DNA from: Belliella baltica DSM 15883
GTDB lineage: Bacteria; Bacteroidota; Bacteroidia; Cytophagales; Cyclobacteriaceae
Assembly: GCF_000265405.1 (NCBI RefSeq)
Contig: NC_018010.1
Location: 2,501,501-2,565,500 of the forward strand
Reading direction: 5' to 3'
DNA length: 64,000 bases
Part shown: positions 38,183 to 45,937 of the stretch, piece by piece
Layout: every line of letters begins with the position of its first letter
Position numbering within the stretch: the stretch's first letter is position 1
The notes under the pieces: generated by a model
Told to the model about the DNA's origin: nothing
The model's database searches: none
What the model saw: only the letters and a program-made list of their open reading frames with translations
Made by a program: the position numbers and the translations under genes

Positions 38183-38619
38183 TGAACATAGTCGTAGATT
38201 CCAATATCGTATTCAGTGGAATGCTTAATAGTGATGGTAATCTCGCAAAAGTTCTGCTTCTTAGTTTTAATAAATTGACTTTTTATTCTTCGCAATCACT
38301 AAAAGAAGAGATATATTCTCACGCTGAAAAACTTAAGAAAATAGCTGGTTATTCAGAATTCGAGTTTTTTAGAATCTTTAATATCTTAACTAAAAACATC
38401 AATTTTATTAATCCTTTGCTAATACCAAAAGATTTTCTCTTTAATGCCTACAATTTAACAAAGGAAGTTGATGAAGATGATACTGAATTCATTGCCTTGA
38501 CGGACTATCTTGGAGCCTCATTGTGGACTGGTGATAAAAAACTAATAAAAGGAATGTCAAAGCAAGGTTGGACTAAATTCGTTGATACTAATCAACTTCT
38601 TCATCATGCTATTCTGTAA
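38182..38619 (+). CDS. PIN-domain toxin (VapC-like)
   Basis: A 145-residue PIN-domain protein. Acidic metal ligands are Asp6 in MNIVVDSNIVFSGM, an acidic residue in SLKEEIYSHAEK, DEDDTEFIALTDYLGASLWTGDKKL (central Asp/Glu and the later Asp). The C-terminal SKQGWTKFVDTNQLL is also typical. PIN toxins are Mg-dependent endoribonucleases acting on tRNA or rRNA. With the 67-residue partner it is the fourth toxin-antitoxin module in 4 kb. Confidence 0.87.
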   Translation: MNIVVDSNIVFSGMLNSDGNLAKVLLLSFNKLTFYSSQSLKEEIYSHAEKLKKIAGYSEFEFFRIFNILTKNINFINPLLIPKDFLFNAYNLTKEVDEDDTEFIALTDYLGASLWTGDKKLIKGMSKQGWTKFVDTNQLLHHAIL

Positions 38620-38815
38620 TTAACCACAAAAAGTTTAATCGCTTAACCGAACCTCACAATTGAACATCAAATAAGCAACTAACCAAATAACCATTATAAA
38701 GTTTAATCGCTTAACTGCTTAATCGTTTAACTGATTCCGTTAAATAGCACTTCAAATAAGCAACCCCGACCCCTCGGGGCAAATAACCACTTTTGAGCTC
38801 TTTGTGTTCCAAAAA
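38620..38815. repeat. Two class E hairpin copies after the PIN module
   Basis: Starts GTTTAATCGCTTAACCGAACC..CAAATAAGCAACTAACC and repeats with GTTTAATCGCTTAACTGC..CTTCAAATAAGCAACCCCGACC. The CCCCGACCCCTCGGGG hairpin is the same as at about 36555, and the transition to the class A array (ACTTTTGAGCTCTTTGTG) is also shared, so the two loci derive from one composite element. Confidence 0.65.
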
Positions 38816-40389
38816 AAAGAAAGCGACACAAAGCTCCCAAAGTCCCTCAAAGTCCACAAAAAAATAAATTCTTAGAGCTCTTTGTGTTACTTAGAGTTCT
38901 TTGTGTCCCCAAAAATAATAAAGCGACACAAAGCTCCCAAAGTCCCTCAAAGCGCACAAAATTAATTCTTTGAGCTCTTCGTGCCCCTTAGAGTTCTTTG
39001 TGTCCCAAAAAATAATAAAGCGACACAAAGCTCCCAAAGTCCCTCAAAGCCCACAAAAAAATCAATCTTTGAGTTCTTCGTGGTCTTTAGAGCTCTTAGT
39101 GTTCCAAAAAAAAGAAAGCGTCACAAAACTCACAAAAGCCCTCAAAAAGCCCACAAAAAAATCAATCTTTGAGTTCTTCGTGGTCCTTCGAGCTCTTAGT
39201 GTTCCAAAAAAAAGAAAGCGTCACAAAGCTCCCAAAGTCCCTCAAAGCTCACAAAAATAATTCTTTGTGATCTTCGTGGTCCTTAGAGTTCTTTGTGTTC
39301 CCAAAAAAAAAATAAAGTGTCACAAAGCTCCCAAAATCCCTCAAAGCCCACAAAAAAATCAATCTTTGAGATCTTCGTGCCCCTTAGAGTTCTTTGTGTC
39401 CCAAAAAATAATAAAGCGTCACAAAACTCACAAAGAAGCCCAAAGCCCACAAAAAAATAATTCATCGTGCTCTTTGTGCTCCTTAGAGTTCTTGGTGTCC
39501 CAAAAAAGAAAAGAAGCGTCACAAAACTCACAAAGTCCCTCGAAGCCCACAAAAAAATCAATCTTTGAGTTCTTCGTGGTCCTTAGAGCTCTTAGTGTTC
39601 CAAAAAAAAGAAAGCGTCACAAAACTCACAAAGTCCCTCAATGACCACAAAATTATTTCATAGTGTTCTTTGTGGTCCTTAGAGTTCTTGGTGTTCCAAA
39701 AAAGAAAAAAAAAAATCGACACAAAGCTCACAAAGTCCCTCAAAGCCCACAAAAAAATAATCTTTGAGATCTTCGTGCCCCTTAGAGTTCTTTGTGTTCC
39801 CAAAAAAAAGGAAAGCGTCACAAAACTCACAAAGTCCCTCAAAGCTCACAAAAGTAATTCTTTGAGATCTTCGTGCCCCTTAGAGTTCTTGGTGTCCCAA
39901 AAAACAAAAGAAGCGTCACAAAACCCCTCAAAGCCCACAAAAAAATAATCTTTGAGCTCTTCGTGGTCCTTCGAGCTCTTAGTGTTCAAAAAAAATAAAG
40001 CGTCACAAAACTCACAAAGTCCCTCAATGACCACAAAAAAATAATCTTTGAGATCTTCGTGCCCCTTAGAGTTCTTTGTGTCCCAAAAAAAATAAAGCGT
40101 CACAAAGCTCTCAAAGTCCCTCAAAGCGCACAAAAGTAATTCTTTGAGATCTTCGTGCCCCTTAGAGTTCTTTGTGTTCCCAAAAAAAATAAAGCGTCAC
40201 AAAGCTCCCAAAGTCCCTCAAAGCTCACAAAAGTAATTCTTTGAGATCTTCGTGCCCCTTAGAGTTCTTTGTGTCCCAAAAAATAATAAAGCGACACAAA
40301 GCTCCCAAAATCCCTCAAAGCTCACAAAAGTAATTCTTTGAGATCTTCGTGCCCCTTAGAGTTCTTTGTGTCCCAAAAAATAATAAATC
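38815..40389 (+). repeat. Class A repeat array 3: 16 units ending at a start codon
   Basis: Units start at 38823, 38923, 39020, 39118, 39218, 39317, 39416, 39516, 39614, 39716, 39815, 39913, 40000, 40097, 40194 and 40291 (mean ~98 nt). The last few are almost identical. A typical unit has outer arms GACACAAAGCTC and GAGTTCTTTGTGTC, and inner arms CTCAAAG and CTTTGAG around a ~15-nt A-rich loop. The last unit ends GTCCCAAAAAATAATAAATC directly before the ATG at 40390. Confidence 0.92.
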
Positions 40390-41700
40390 ATGCTCATACC
40401 TCTTCAAAACTCAAAAATCGCCATCATCGGCCTTGGTTACGTAGGCCTGCCTTTGGCGGTTGCTTTTGCGGAGAGGTACAAAACTGTGGGCTATGATATT
40501 GATTCTAAAAGGGTGGAGGAGCTACAAAAAGGCCATGACAGAACTTTGGAAGTCGAGGATGAAGACCTCCAAAAAGTCTTGGTCAAAACGCCTGAAGAAT
40601 TAGAAGAAAAAAGAATTGGACTTCAAATTACTGGTTCAGTTCCTCCAATTTCTTCCTGTAACATCTATATAGTTACAGTACCCACACCCACAGACAAGCA
40701 CAATAAGCCTGTGCTCACCCCAATGCTTAAGGCTTCTGAAGCTATTGGAAGGGTCTTGAAAAAAGGGGATGTGGTGATCTATGAATCCACAGTTTACCCA
40801 GGAGTCACAGAAGAAGAATGTGTTCCAGTATTGGTGAAAGTTTCAGGATTAAAGTTCAATGAAGATTTTTTTGCCGGCTACTCTCCAGAGAGAATCAATC
40901 CAGGAGACAAAGAACATACAGTCACCAAAATCTTAAAAGTTACCTCAGGTTCTACTCCAGAAGTAGCCACTTATGTAGATGACCTATACAAATCTGTCAT
41001 CACTGCAGGCACCCACCAAGCTTCTTCAATCAAAGTTGCTGAAGCAGCAAAAGTGATAGAAAACTCTCAACGAGACATCAACATTGCTTTTGTCAATGAG
41101 CTTTCTAAAATTTTTAACTTACTCAATATCGATACCCAAGAAGTCTTAGAAGCCGCGGGAACCAAATGGAACTTCCTTCCATTCAAACCTGGCTTAGTTG
41201 GAGGACATTGTATTGGAGTTGACCCTTTTTACTTAGCACAGAAAGCACAGGAAGTAGGATACCATCCAGAGATCATTTTAGCAGGTAGAAGACTAAATGA
41301 CTCCATGGGCAAGCATGTGGCCACAGAGACCATCAAACACATGATGCGCAAAGACTTAAAAGTTATAGATTCAAAAGTATTGATTCTCGGCTTTACCTTC
41401 AAAGAAGATTGTCCAGACGTAAGAAATACAAGAGTAATTGATATCTACAACGAATTGAAGTCTTTCGATATGGAGGTAGATGTCTATGACCATTGGGCAA
41501 GTAGAGAAGAGGTAGAGCATGATTATGACATCTCTATGCTTGATAAAAATAAAAAACCAATTTTATCTGAATATGCTGCGATAATCTTGGCCGTAGCGCA
41601 CAAAGAATTCAGAAACTGGAACATCCAAAAATCTGATCATCAAGTAATCTTCGATGTGAAAAGTGTATTGGAGAAGGAGAAGGTAGATGCAAGATTATAG
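40390..41700 (+). CDS. UDP-N-acetyl-hexosamine dehydrogenase (TviB/WbpO type)
   Basis: A 436-residue nucleotide-sugar dehydrogenase with Rossmann motif GLGYVGLPLAVAFAERY (residues 16-32), VPTPTDKHNKPVL, GYSPERINPGDKEH, catalytic Cys274 in GGHCIGVDPFYLA and TFKEDCPDVRNTRVID. This pattern is that of the TviB/WbpO group that oxidises UDP-GalNAc or UDP-GlcNAc to the uronic acid, distinct from the UDP-glucose dehydrogenases in this window. Substrate choice cannot be fixed by eye. Its start codon comes directly after a 16-unit repeat array, so its mRNA leader probably contains repeat hairpins. Confidence 0.9.
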   Translation: MLIPLQNSKIAIIGLGYVGLPLAVAFAERYKTVGYDIDSKRVEELQKGHDRTLEVEDEDLQKVLVKTPEELEEKRIGLQITGSVPPISSCNIYIVTVPTPTDKHNKPVLTPMLKASEAIGRVLKKGDVVIYESTVYPGVTEEECVPVLVKVSGLKFNEDFFAGYSPERINPGDKEHTVTKILKVTSGSTPEVATYVDDLYKSVITAGTHQASSIKVAEAAKVIENSQRDINIAFVNELSKIFNLLNIDTQEVLEAAGTKWNFLPFKPGLVGGHCIGVDPFYLAQKAQEVGYHPEIILAGRRLNDSMGKHVATETIKHMMRKDLKVIDSKVLILGFTFKEDCPDVRNTRVIDIYNELKSFDMEVDVYDHWASREEVEHDYDISMLDKNKKPILSEYAAIILAVAHKEFRNWNIQKSDHQVIFDVKSVLEKEKVDARL

Positions 41701-41810
41701 TCGAGAGGAAAAAGAAATTTGAGGAGCTATTTTGATTGATTTAAACTCAAACTTCTATTTTGATTTTCAATAAATAAGTTGTTTATTTAGTTAATACAGT
41801 ATCAAAACCC

Positions 41811-43031
41811 ATGATTATCAAATCCATCTCTTTAGATAATTTCAGATCTAAATCTAAACTCCAATTAGAGCTTGGAAGGAGACTGACTATTCTCATCGGA
41901 GAGAATGGTTCAGGCAAGACGAGTGTTCTCGATGGCTTAGCAATAGGTTTAGGGTCAATTTTAACTTATCTTCCTGGTGTTTCTGGAATTTCATTCAAGA
42001 ACACGGATATCCGTCAAATCAAAAATCAAAAAACTCCATATACAAGGGTTCGTATAGAAACCGACGAAGGGCTTATTTGGGATAGAACGGAAAGAAGGGA
42101 TAAAAGCAAATCTACTTCTAGGCAAATTCCACCTGCTGTTGGACTTCAACACCTTCGTAAATACCTCGATAATCAAATACTTGATCCCTTTAACGATTCC
42201 AAAAAGGTGGAGCTCCCTATATTTTCCTATTATGGAGTATCTAGAGCCTTATTGGATGTACCACTTCGCAGGAGAGGTTTTCCAAAAGCTCATGCCAGAT
42301 TTGAAGCATTGGAAGGAGCATTAGTTGCAGATAGCCGTTTCCGATCCGCTTTTGTTTGGTTTTACAACAAAGAAAATGAAGAGCAACGTAAACAGCGTGA
42401 GTTAAAAGATTTTGACTTTCAACTTCCCGAACTAGCTGCTGTGAGAAGCGCAATCATAAGTATTTTCCCAGGGATATCTAATCCTCATATTACCTTGAAT
42501 CCTCTCAAGTTTGTGGTGAATAAAGACGACGAGACTTTGGATATCATGCAGCTAAGTGACGGATACAAGACTCTTCTATCTTTGGTGATTGATTTGGCTA
42601 TTAGAATGGCCCTAGCCAATCCCGAATCTGAAAGGCCTCTGGAATCAGGGGCTGTGGTATTGATAGATGAAGTAGATTTACACCTTCATCCCGAATGGCA
42701 ACGTAGGGTGGTAGGAGACTTGCTTCGTACTTTCCCGAACACACAGTTTTTGTTAACTACTCATAGTCCATATATTATTGAGTCGATCAATAACCACTTG
42801 CAACGATATCATATCCATAATATCCCAACCAAGGATCAGGATATCTTAGACATTCAACCGATTTCCCCGGGTGAAGTAAAAGCCTATTTTATTGAGGAAA
42901 ATAAGGAAACCAATCTTATTGATTCTGAAGTTCAGCTGTTGGATGATCAATTGATACATCCATTCAACTCAATCGCAAAGCTGTACGATCGGATGAGAGA
43001 TTTACAGTGGGAAAAGCCGATTCATGATTGA
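41811..43031 (+). CDS. AAA/ABC-type ATPase of a two-gene putative defence cassette
   Basis: A 406-residue ATPase of the AAA_15/AAA_21 (SMC/ABC-like) type: N-terminal MIIKSISLDNFRSKSKLQLELG, Walker A GENGSGKT (residues 30-37), a middle region with RRRGFPKAHARFEALEGALV, an ABC-signature-like MQLSDGYKTLLSLVIDLAIR, Walker B VVLIDEVDLHLHPEWQRRVV, and the LLTTHSPYIIESI switch. Such ATPases occur with nuclease partners in antiphage systems (Septu-like, OLD-like, PARIS and others). The next gene overlaps by 8 bp and looks like a nuclease. The pair interrupts the sugar genes of the capsule locus. Confidence 0.85.
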   Translation: MIIKSISLDNFRSKSKLQLELGRRLTILIGENGSGKTSVLDGLAIGLGSILTYLPGVSGISFKNTDIRQIKNQKTPYTRVRIETDEGLIWDRTERRDKSKSTSRQIPPAVGLQHLRKYLDNQILDPFNDSKKVELPIFSYYGVSRALLDVPLRRRGFPKAHARFEALEGALVADSRFRSAFVWFYNKENEEQRKQRELKDFDFQLPELAAVRSAIISIFPGISNPHITLNPLKFVVNKDDETLDIMQLSDGYKTLLSLVIDLAIRMALANPESERPLESGAVVLIDEVDLHLHPEWQRRVVGDLLRTFPNTQFLLTTHSPYIIESINNHLQRYHIHNIPTKDQDILDIQPISPGEVKAYFIEENKETNLIDSEVQLLDDQLIHPFNSIAKLYDRMRDLQWEKPIHD

Positions 43032-43521
43032 TTTAGGAAATTTTGAAGCCTGTGTTTGTCAAAGGTCAGGTCAGCCCTCTGAATCCTGTGCTGATCGTCT
43101 GGTGCTTCAAGAAAAGGGTAAGAAAATCACGCTCAAACCTAGGTCAGGAGAATCTGCAAAACTTTTAATTCTGGATGGTTGTGTCCTAAAAGATAATTCC
43201 CCAAAGTGTGATGGAGTTTTCTTCTATGAAAAAAGAAATACGAGTTATATAATTTTAGTTGAGCTTAAAGGAGGAGATATTGACCATGCATTTGAGCAAA
43301 TCAAATACACCAGAGAACAGCGCACAGAATATACTAGCCTAAAAAATCATTTTAGACAAAATCGATCAGGTAGTATAATTGAATCCGCATTTGTGATATC
43401 AAACCACCGCATCGATAGAGTGACGCATCAGAAACTTGAAAAAGCTCATGGATTACGGCTTAAAGCAATATTACATTCAGAAGCAACGACACCTTTGCAG
43501 GACTTGAGAACATGGTTGTAA
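43024..43521 (+). CDS. Putative PDDEXK-type nuclease partner of the ATPase
   Basis: A 165-residue protein with a plausible PD-(D/E)XK core: Asp63 in KCDGVFFYEK, then Glu80-x-Lys82 in YIILVELKGGD, with a helix DHAFEQIKYTREQR following, as in restriction-endonuclease folds; an upstream Glu (30 or 43) could complete it. Three Cys near the N-terminus (Cys10, Cys12, Cys22) might bind metal. I do not recognise a named family. The 8-bp overlap with the ATPase gene indicates a coupled system, most simply an ATPase-controlled nuclease. It is followed by a 148-bp gap with no repeat array. Confidence 0.6.
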   Translation: MIDLGNFEACVCQRSGQPSESCADRLVLQEKGKKITLKPRSGESAKLLILDGCVLKDNSPKCDGVFFYEKRNTSYIILVELKGGDIDHAFEQIKYTREQRTEYTSLKNHFRQNRSGSIIESAFVISNHRIDRVTHQKLEKAHGLRLKAILHSEATTPLQDLRTWL

Positions 43522-43669
43522 ATCGATAACTTTTTTAGAATGAAATTTCCTTATCGACTGTCATAAATGAAAAATCTAGGGTTAAACCTATAACCTTCTC
43601 CCAAAAAAAATCAATAGCGCACTCTGCAACTTTGCAAACTTAGCGAGAGCCCCTAAACTTTAATCTTCT

Positions 43670-44089
43670 ATGAAAAAAGCCATTATCGTCTCCGGTTACT
43701 TCAACCCCATACATAAAGGTCATATCGAATACTTTAACCATGCCAAAGCAGCAGGTGATGTACTAATTGTCATCGTAAACAATGACCATCAAAGAGCCTT
43801 AAAAGGCTCAAAAGAGTTTCAATTAGAAGATGAACGGGTGTTTATTGTTTCCAATATCAAAAGCGTAGATCAAGTATTTTTATCTATCGATCAAGACAGG
43901 ACAGTATGCGAAACCATCAGAGAGATTCATAAACAACTGGGGAAATCATTCCAATTAGCTTTTGCAAACGGAGGCGATCAAAATAACCAATCCATACCAG
44001 AAGTCCCTGTATGTGAGGAGCTAGGAATAGAACTCATCGACGGCCTAGGAGACAAAATCCAATCAAGTAGTTGGTTGTTGAAAAAATAA
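43670..44089 (+). CDS. Cytidylyltransferase-like nucleotidyltransferase
   Basis: A 139-residue protein with the nucleotidyltransferase motifs GYFNPIHKGHIEYFNHAK (HxGH at residues 15-18), VIVNNDHQRALKGS and a C-terminal SSSWLLKK in place of the common ISST.I motif. It belongs to the GCT/HldE-C/TagD-like superfamily that attaches CMP or AMP to phosphorylated small molecules. In a capsule locus it could activate a polyol-phosphate, heptose-phosphate or similar building block. The AFANGGDQ segment is typical of HldE-like or related members. The substrate is unknown. Confidence 0.85.
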   Translation: MKKAIIVSGYFNPIHKGHIEYFNHAKAAGDVLIVIVNNDHQRALKGSKEFQLEDERVFIVSNIKSVDQVFLSIDQDRTVCETIREIHKQLGKSFQLAFANGGDQNNQSIPEVPVCEELGIELIDGLGDKIQSSSWLLKK

Positions 44090-44244
44090 AATGTTAAACG
44101 TTAATTGTTAAGCGTTAAGAAGAATAAATTTAGTAAAGTCACATTTAACAGCTTGTCCGCCGTGGCGGATTTAACGCTTAACCCTTAACCCTAAATCTCT
44201 GTGAAACACTGTGATTCCACAGCGTAACTCAGTGGACCCAAAAA
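44090..44244 (+). repeat. Degenerate class C segment and class D repeat copy 1
   Basis: 44093-44190 holds GTTAAACGTTAATTG..AAGCGTTAAG and GCTTGTCCGCCGTGGCGG (class C words). 44196-44244 is a class D copy: CTCTGTGAAACACTGTGATTCC, then ACAGCGTAACTCAGTGGACCC and AAAAA, reaching the ATG of fcl at 44245. Confidence 0.65.
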
Positions 44245-45207
44245 ATGAACAAAACGACTAAAATCTACATCGCCGGCCATCGCGGCATGGTTGGTTCCGC
44301 AATTTGGAGAGCCTTAGAAACCAAAGGCTATAACAACTTAATTGGTCAATCTTCCAAAGAACTGGACTTAAGAAATCAACAAGCAGTCCATGATTTTTTC
44401 GATAATGAAAAACCAGAAGTTGTAATTGATGCAGCAGCTAGGGTAGGAGGGATTCTGGCTAACAATGATTTTCCTTATCAGTTTTTGATGGAAAACATGC
44501 AGATACAGAATAATCTCATAAACGCATCACTCAAAGCAGATGTGAAAAAGTTTATTTTCCTAGGTTCTTCCTGTATTTACCCAAAATTGGCACCTCAACC
44601 TTTAAAAGAAGATTACTTGTTAACTTCCTCTTTAGAGCCCACAAATGAATGGTATGCCATTGCGAAAATTACAGGAGTCAAAGCATGTGAGGCAATTAGA
44701 AAGCAATATGGGAAGGATTACATTTCATTGATGCCTACAAACCTATATGGCTCATTTGATAATTTCGATCTAAAGACTTCTCACGTATTGCCAGCCATGA
44801 TCCGCAAATTCCATGATGCAAAACATTCAACAGTCAACGGTCAACAGGCTCCCGTTACGCTATGGGGATCTGGAACGCCTATGCGAGAATTCTTACATGT
44901 GGATGATATGGCTGATGCAGTAGTTTTCGCCTTAGAAAATCAATTCCAAGACAACCTTTACAATGTAGGAACAGGAACAGACCTCACTATCAAGGAACTC
45001 GCTGAAATGATTCAAAGGATAGTAGGTCACGAAGGAGATATCATCTGGGATAGCAGCAAACCCGACGGTACCCCAAGAAAACTCATGGACGTATCCAAAA
45101 TGACTTCGGCAGGCTGGCAAGCCAAGATCGGACTAGAAGAAGGAATAAAAGGCACCTACCAATGGTTCCTCGAAAACCAAGACTCTTTCAAGGAAGTAAA
45201 AATGTGA
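44245..45207 (+). CDS. fcl: GDP-L-fucose synthase
   Basis: A 320-residue SDR-type epimerase/reductase making GDP-L-fucose from GDP-4-keto-6-deoxymannose. The NAD(P)-binding GHRGMVGSAI is at residues 11-20; the active-site motif is Tyr137-x3-Lys141 in NEWYAIAKITG, with Ser108/109 in LGSSCIYPK. SLMPTNLYGSFDNFD and TPMREFLHVDDMADA are family hallmarks. The partner Gmd follows at 45938, reversing the usual gmd-fcl order, with a small ORF and a GxxExxY gene between. A class D repeat ends right before its start codon. Confidence 0.95.
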   Translation: MNKTTKIYIAGHRGMVGSAIWRALETKGYNNLIGQSSKELDLRNQQAVHDFFDNEKPEVVIDAAARVGGILANNDFPYQFLMENMQIQNNLINASLKADVKKFIFLGSSCIYPKLAPQPLKEDYLLTSSLEPTNEWYAIAKITGVKACEAIRKQYGKDYISLMPTNLYGSFDNFDLKTSHVLPAMIRKFHDAKHSTVNGQQAPVTLWGSGTPMREFLHVDDMADAVVFALENQFQDNLYNVGTGTDLTIKELAEMIQRIVGHEGDIIWDSSKPDGTPRKLMDVSKMTSAGWQAKIGLEEGIKGTYQWFLENQDSFKEVKM

Positions 45208-45278
45208 AGGTCCACTGGGTAACTCAGGGTAAAACACCGTGTAACACTGTAAAAATATTGCTATATAAAAGCGAAGTT
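45208..45278 (+). repeat. Class D repeat copy 2
   Basis: TCCACTGGGTAACTCAGGG and ACACCGTGTAACACTGT (about 45210-45250), immediately after the fcl stop codon. The second half ACACCGTGTAACACTGT is partly palindromic. Confidence 0.65.
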
Positions 45279-45434
45279 ATGAAAACAGTAAATCTTTTGA
45301 AAGATCTCAATAAAAGAAAAACCCCTATAGTTAAAATTGATACGTCACTAAATCACTTTGATGGGAATGTTATTGCTTCCGGTAAACTTGATAAGGCCAA
45401 TAAAGCTTTGGAAACATTGGGTCTCCCAAAGTAA
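45279..45434 (+). CDS. Small antitoxin-like protein, orphan
   Basis: A 51-residue ORF from the ATG at 45279 (MKTVNLLKDLNKRKTPIVKI..); longer upstream frames read through repeat DNA and are rejected. It shows a short strand-helix N-terminus and an alternating GNVIASGKLDKANKALETLGLPK tail. No toxin gene follows; instead a class D repeat and a GxxExxY gene do. It may be an orphan antitoxin or a decayed module. Not recognised as a named family. Confidence 0.45.
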   Translation: MKTVNLLKDLNKRKTPIVKIDTSLNHFDGNVIASGKLDKANKALETLGLPK

Positions 45435-45452
45435 TTTTTTGAAAGTATTTTT

Positions 45453-45509
45453 GATGATCCACTGGGTAACTCAGAGTTCAACACAGTGTAACACTGTGGA
45501 ATTAAAAAA
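45453..45509 (+). repeat. Class D repeat copy 3
   Basis: TGATCCACTGGGTAACTCAG, then AGTTCAACACAGTGTAACACTGTGG. The end is a perfect inverted repeat CACAGTGT-A-ACACTGTG. It stops 9 bp before the ATG of the GxxExxY gene. Confidence 0.75.
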
Positions 45510-45881
45510 ATGGAGGTAAACGAAATTACAGGTAAAATTTTAACCGCAGCCTATAAAGTTCACACAGCTTTAGGCCCAGGACTCTTAGAATCTTCTTATC
45601 AGGCATGTCTGAAGTACGAATTAGTGAAAGCAGGTTTACAAGTAGAGGTTGAAAAGTCCTTACCTTTAGTTTATGAAGAAGTGAAACTTGAGTGTGGTTA
45701 CAGATTAGATATGCTAGTTGAAAATCAAGTAATAGTGGAGTTAAAGACCGTTGAAAGCTTTGCTGATGTTCATATAGCACAAATATTAACCTATCTTAAA
45801 TTATCCAATAAGAAGATAGGCTTGCTTCTTAATTTCAATACCAAAAGCTTAAAGAACGGAATTAAAAGAATTATTTTATAA
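45510..45881 (+). CDS. GxxExxY protein (PDDEXK-like), copy 3
   Basis: A 123-residue GxxExxY family protein: [30 protein letters not shown] with motif GLLESSY, then [34 protein letters not shown], with Asp and ELK at the nuclease-like positions, and [23 protein letters not shown]. It is closer to copy 2 (29817) than to copy 1 (25073). It is flanked on both sides by class D repeats, between fcl and gmd. Function unproven. Confidence 0.9.
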   Translation: MEVNEITGKILTAAYKVHTALGPGLLESSYQACLKYELVKAGLQVEVEKSLPLVYEEVKLECGYRLDMLVENQVIVELKTVESFADVHIAQILTYLKLSNKKIGLLLNFNTKSLKNGIKRIIL

Positions 45882-45937
45882 AAAATCACGGTGTAACACA
45901 GTGCCTAACTCAGTGTAACACCGTGGACCCAAAAAAT
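45882..45937 (+). repeat. Class D repeat copy 4, leader of gmd
   Basis: ATCACGGTGTAACACAGTGCC, then TAACTCAGTGTAACACCGTGG. Outer arms CACGGTGT / ACACCGTG pair perfectly, and inner CACAGTG / CAGTGT words can add to the stem. It begins within a few bases of the GxxExxY stop and ends 12 bp before the gmd ATG. Confidence 0.75.

Noticed and set aside
28605..40389. Class A arrays as a CRISPR array
   Set aside because: The whole ~97-nt unit is repeated, including what would be spacer sequence; there are no unique spacers of constant length. The orphan Cas6 is over 20 kb away and no other cas gene is present.
45923..45937. GTG start for gmd within the class D repeat
   Set aside because: The ATG at 45938 gives the conserved N-terminus ([14 protein letters not shown]), and the GTG belongs to the repeat word ACACCGTGG.
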